NCBI GenBank assembly: GCA_002428895.1 | Contig: DIYC01000031.1 | Span: 1-6,943, forward strand | Reading direction: 5' to 3' | DNA: 6,943 nt | DNA from: Burkholderiales bacterium UBA6064 | GTDB lineage: Bacteria > Pseudomonadota > Gammaproteobacteria > Burkholderiales > Burkholderiaceae_B | Shown: positions 4,886 through 6,943 of the stretch, one piece after another | Layout: each line of letters starts with the position of its first letter | Numbering within the stretch: the first letter of the stretch is position 1 | Position numbers and translations under genes: made by a program | The notes under the pieces: model-generated | Databases searched by the model: none | What the model was told of the DNA's origin: nothing | The model's input: the letters and a program-made list of their open reading frames with translations, nothing else

Positions 4886-6943
4886 TTACATTAATCTGGC
4901 TTGTGCATGCACGCCTTCTGCACCAGTTACTGAATGTCTACTTAACAGAAAACTCAGACCTTTGTACTGTGATTGATCGTGACGCTCAAATACCCGAAAT
5001 GAAGTGGGCTCCCAAGAGTGTGGATTGTCAAGAATTTCGTTAACCCGATTGTTCAATGAGTTGATTAAACCCACTGGCTTTTGAATGGTTTGTGCTTCAA
5101 GTAGTCCAATTAAAAAATGCAACCGGTTCACTTGTTTAACCGCTTCTGCTTTTATTTCAGCACGAATTGCATAACTTTTTACAGCATGCCCTTGGTTTTT
5201 AATTTCAGTTAAAAACGTTTGAATGTGTTGGTGTGCAATTTCTGGTTGAATGTTTTTTTGTTTGGCGCGTGTTTGCACCCAGTCATTCATATTGTTTAAC
5301 ACACTTTTTATGAAGTCTTGTTGACTTTGAAATTGCACTTCAATAAAAGACATTTCATGCAGCAAACCTTCGTTGTAAACCACATCTGAACGAACATCTC
5401 GACCTGCGGACATCCAATCAACGCCGTGTGACCAAAAAGTCAACGAGGACGAATTAACATCCGTGTTTTCTCTGGAATCAACCAATCGAGCTGAAAGTTC
5501 AACCCCACTTGATCCTTTTAACTGCCGACCCTTGAATATTTTTTTGACATGAATCGCACCTTTTTGATCTTCATAAAATCGTCGAATCGAAGAAAAAAAT
5601 TCTAATTTGCTATCGGCTATCGCAGAGATTCCAGAAGATGCTGCCTTGACAGCAAAGCCAGCTTCAAGGCCGATTGAATGACTTTGTTTTTTTTGCTGAT
5701 ATTTTCCAATTTGACTAATCGACAACTCAGGGTATTTGCCCATCAGCTTTTTAAGTAATTCACCGGGGGCCATCTTTTTTTCACGATCTGCCTGAATAGA
5801 CCAATCTAATAAATCTGAAATCATGGCTTTGAATCGAATGCGTAGCTGTTCCTCGTGCCCACGCACCCTTGGCATACGCAATACAATGCCTTGTGCATTT
5901 TGTTGTTCGATCGACAAAGGATTAATTTCTAAGCCAAGCGTGGCCCTTGCTACGCCGAGTTCTGGTCCTAAAGCTGCTCCGGCAGAAGCTTGTAGAAGGT
6001 GGTCACGGCTGGAATAAATCATCAGTTCAAGGTTATAAGGGGGCATGGCAATTTCAAGGCCCGCAGTGCGCAAGCGTAATGCCAGAAGCCCTAACTTTAA
6101 ACGAAAGATCATCATTGAGAGTACATTGCTCACGACCAGACCTGCGCCTTTTGTGTTCAGCCCGAATCGACTGCCATTAAATAACTTTAAACGGGCGGCA
6201 CCTTGAATGCGATCCACCAAATGATGAATCGCATGTTCAATATGTTCAGGTTTGGCGCGATGAATTTTAATTTTTTGATCATTTCCAGTTAGACCATCTG
6301 CGCCCATTAAGCCCATTTTTAAAGCTCTGAAGGGCGATTTTTTGAGCATAGGCAATATTTTTGAGAGCCTGCCAGGTTTTGAACAACGTCTTGCCCAAAC
6401 GCCCACTTTTAAGAGTCTTTTTTCAAGTGATACAAACTCATTAATTTGTTCTACAGGATCCAGATGATTGCGAAGTGCATTGATTGACCACGATAACTTT
6501 TCATATGTTTCTTGGTTGCCTGTTAAAGCAGCCAATGCGGCTGTGGCAGCAAGCGTTGCAGTATCTTGACGGGAGTGATCCAATTCATGATGAATGACAG
6601 TAGATACAACGTCAGGAAAAATATTTGTTTTTTCTTTTATTGTTAGGCAAGATTTGGCCAAATGCATGAGGTATTCAAGTGTTTTAGCGTCTTCGGGTAA
6701 TTGGCTCCCTTGTTGAATTAACCAATCTTTGCCGCCTGGCAAAGCCAACGCAGTCATAAACACTTTCCAGCGGTTATACACTAGGTAATCTGTTTTTCCA
6801 TCCCGTTCAGAGGCAGATTCAATGTATTGCAGAGGGTTAAAATGAATGATTTTTTCAAACGAAGAATCATCAAGAGTTTCTGAATGCATGTTTAACAAAA
6901 CTTGCTTGATTGTACTGTCTAAAAATGCCTCTTCTTGTTTAAT
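4886..6943 (-). CDS. Large effector-like protein of unknown function, 5' end outside window
   Basis: The frame is open from the window edge to TAA at 4886-4888, at least 685 codons. A TTG at 6896-6898 and an ATG at 6887-6889 are possible starts, but neither has a ribosome binding site. Fifteen normal-looking codons precede the TTG, so the gene very probably begins further right. Numbering from the TTG: residues 1-235 are mainly helical with HELDH at 104-108; about 245-345 and 405-500 show alternating strand patterns rich in Gly and Ser (for example ASAGAALGPELGVARATLGL, 304-323); 515-610 are helical; and the end (622-670) has DNPHSWEP and GLSFLLSR. There is no signal peptide, clear membrane span or lipobox in the visible part. 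The domain rhythm reminds me of large type III effectors such as the Ralstonia AWR/RipA group; this is from memory and unverified. The next gene on the same strand is the lysine-free protein. Confidence 0.8.
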   Translation of the reverse strand: MKQEEAFLDSTIKQVLLNMHSETLDDSSFEKIIHFNPLQYIESASERDGKTDYLVYNRWKVFMTALALPGGKDWLIQQGSQLPEDAKTLEYLMHLAKSCLTIKEKTNIFPDVVSTVIHHELDHSRQDTATLAATAALAALTGNQETYEKLSWSINALRNHLDPVEQINEFVSLEKRLLKVGVWARRCSKPGRLSKILPMLKKSPFRALKMGLMGADGLTGNDQKIKIHRAKPEHIEHAIHHLVDRIQGAARLKLFNGSRFGLNTKGAGLVVSNVLSMMIFRLKLGLLALRLRTAGLEIAMPPYNLELMIYSSRDHLLQASAGAALGPELGVARATLGLEINPLSIEQQNAQGIVLRMPRVRGHEEQLRIRFKAMISDLLDWSIQADREKKMAPGELLKKLMGKYPELSISQIGKYQQKKQSHSIGLEAGFAVKAASSGISAIADSKLEFFSSIRRFYEDQKGAIHVKKIFKGRQLKGSSGVELSARLVDSRENTDVNSSSLTFWSHGVDWMSAGRDVRSDVVYNEGLLHEMSFIEVQFQSQQDFIKSVLNNMNDWVQTRAKQKNIQPEIAHQHIQTFLTEIKNQGHAVKSYAIRAEIKAEAVKQVNRLHFLIGLLEAQTIQKPVGLINSLNNRVNEILDNPHSWEPTSFRVFERHDQSQYKGLSFLLSRHSVTGAEGVHAQARLM

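Noticed and set aside
6575..6589. Peptide deformylase identity suggested by HELDH.
   Set aside because: The other deformylase motifs (the glycine-rich motif and the Cys-containing EGCLS motif) are absent and the protein is far too long.

Overview
The window is a piece of a proteobacterial chromosome or large accessory element. I infer this from the gene families and style (ParA, AlbA_2/GHKL, HipBA); no marker in the sequence fixes the taxon. A betaproteobacterium or gammaproteobacterium that interacts with a host is a guess, based on the effector-like genes on the right. All convincing genes lie on the minus strand, so transcription runs from high to low coordinates. There are no RNA genes, CRISPR arrays or complete insertion sequences.

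Layout, right to left as transcribed. (1) 4886-6943 is the 3' part of a large gene whose frame stays open to the window edge. It encodes a soluble protein of more than 670 residues with helical ends and a strand-rich middle, possibly a secreted effector. (2) 4328-4804 encodes a 158-residue, acidic, apparently disordered protein with no lysine, cysteine or tryptophan, ending in a Ser-Asp tail made by a 12-bp tandem repeat. (3) 3889-4194 and 2642-3892 are a complete hipB-hipA type toxin-antitoxin operon. It has a strong sigma70-type promoter (TTGACC, 17 bp, TATATT) and a pair of near-identical 12-bp sites 31 bp apart, the likely HipB operators. (4) 2268-2641 is a 374-base gap. It holds a small plus-strand ORF for a one-helix membrane peptide, a direct-repeat pair, a hairpin, a 13-bp near-palindrome, and the 3' end of an otherwise missing gene. 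(5) 1065-2267 and 79-1068 are a tightly coupled pair: an AlbA_2/Schlafen-type protein with a GHKL-like ATPase domain, followed by a ParA/MinD-type ATPase.

The most interesting unit is the AlbA_2-ParA pair. The two genes share an ATGA junction. The AlbA_2 domain keeps three acidic residues spaced like the Schlafen nuclease active site. Directly upstream, the end of a lost gene overlaps the AlbA_2 start codon as TAATG, so the pair looks like what is left of a longer operon, possibly a defence or restriction locus. Base composition drops from GC-rich in the pair to AT-rich in hipBA and the genes to the right, with the change inside the gap. The window therefore looks like two accessory modules joined at about 2340-2460.
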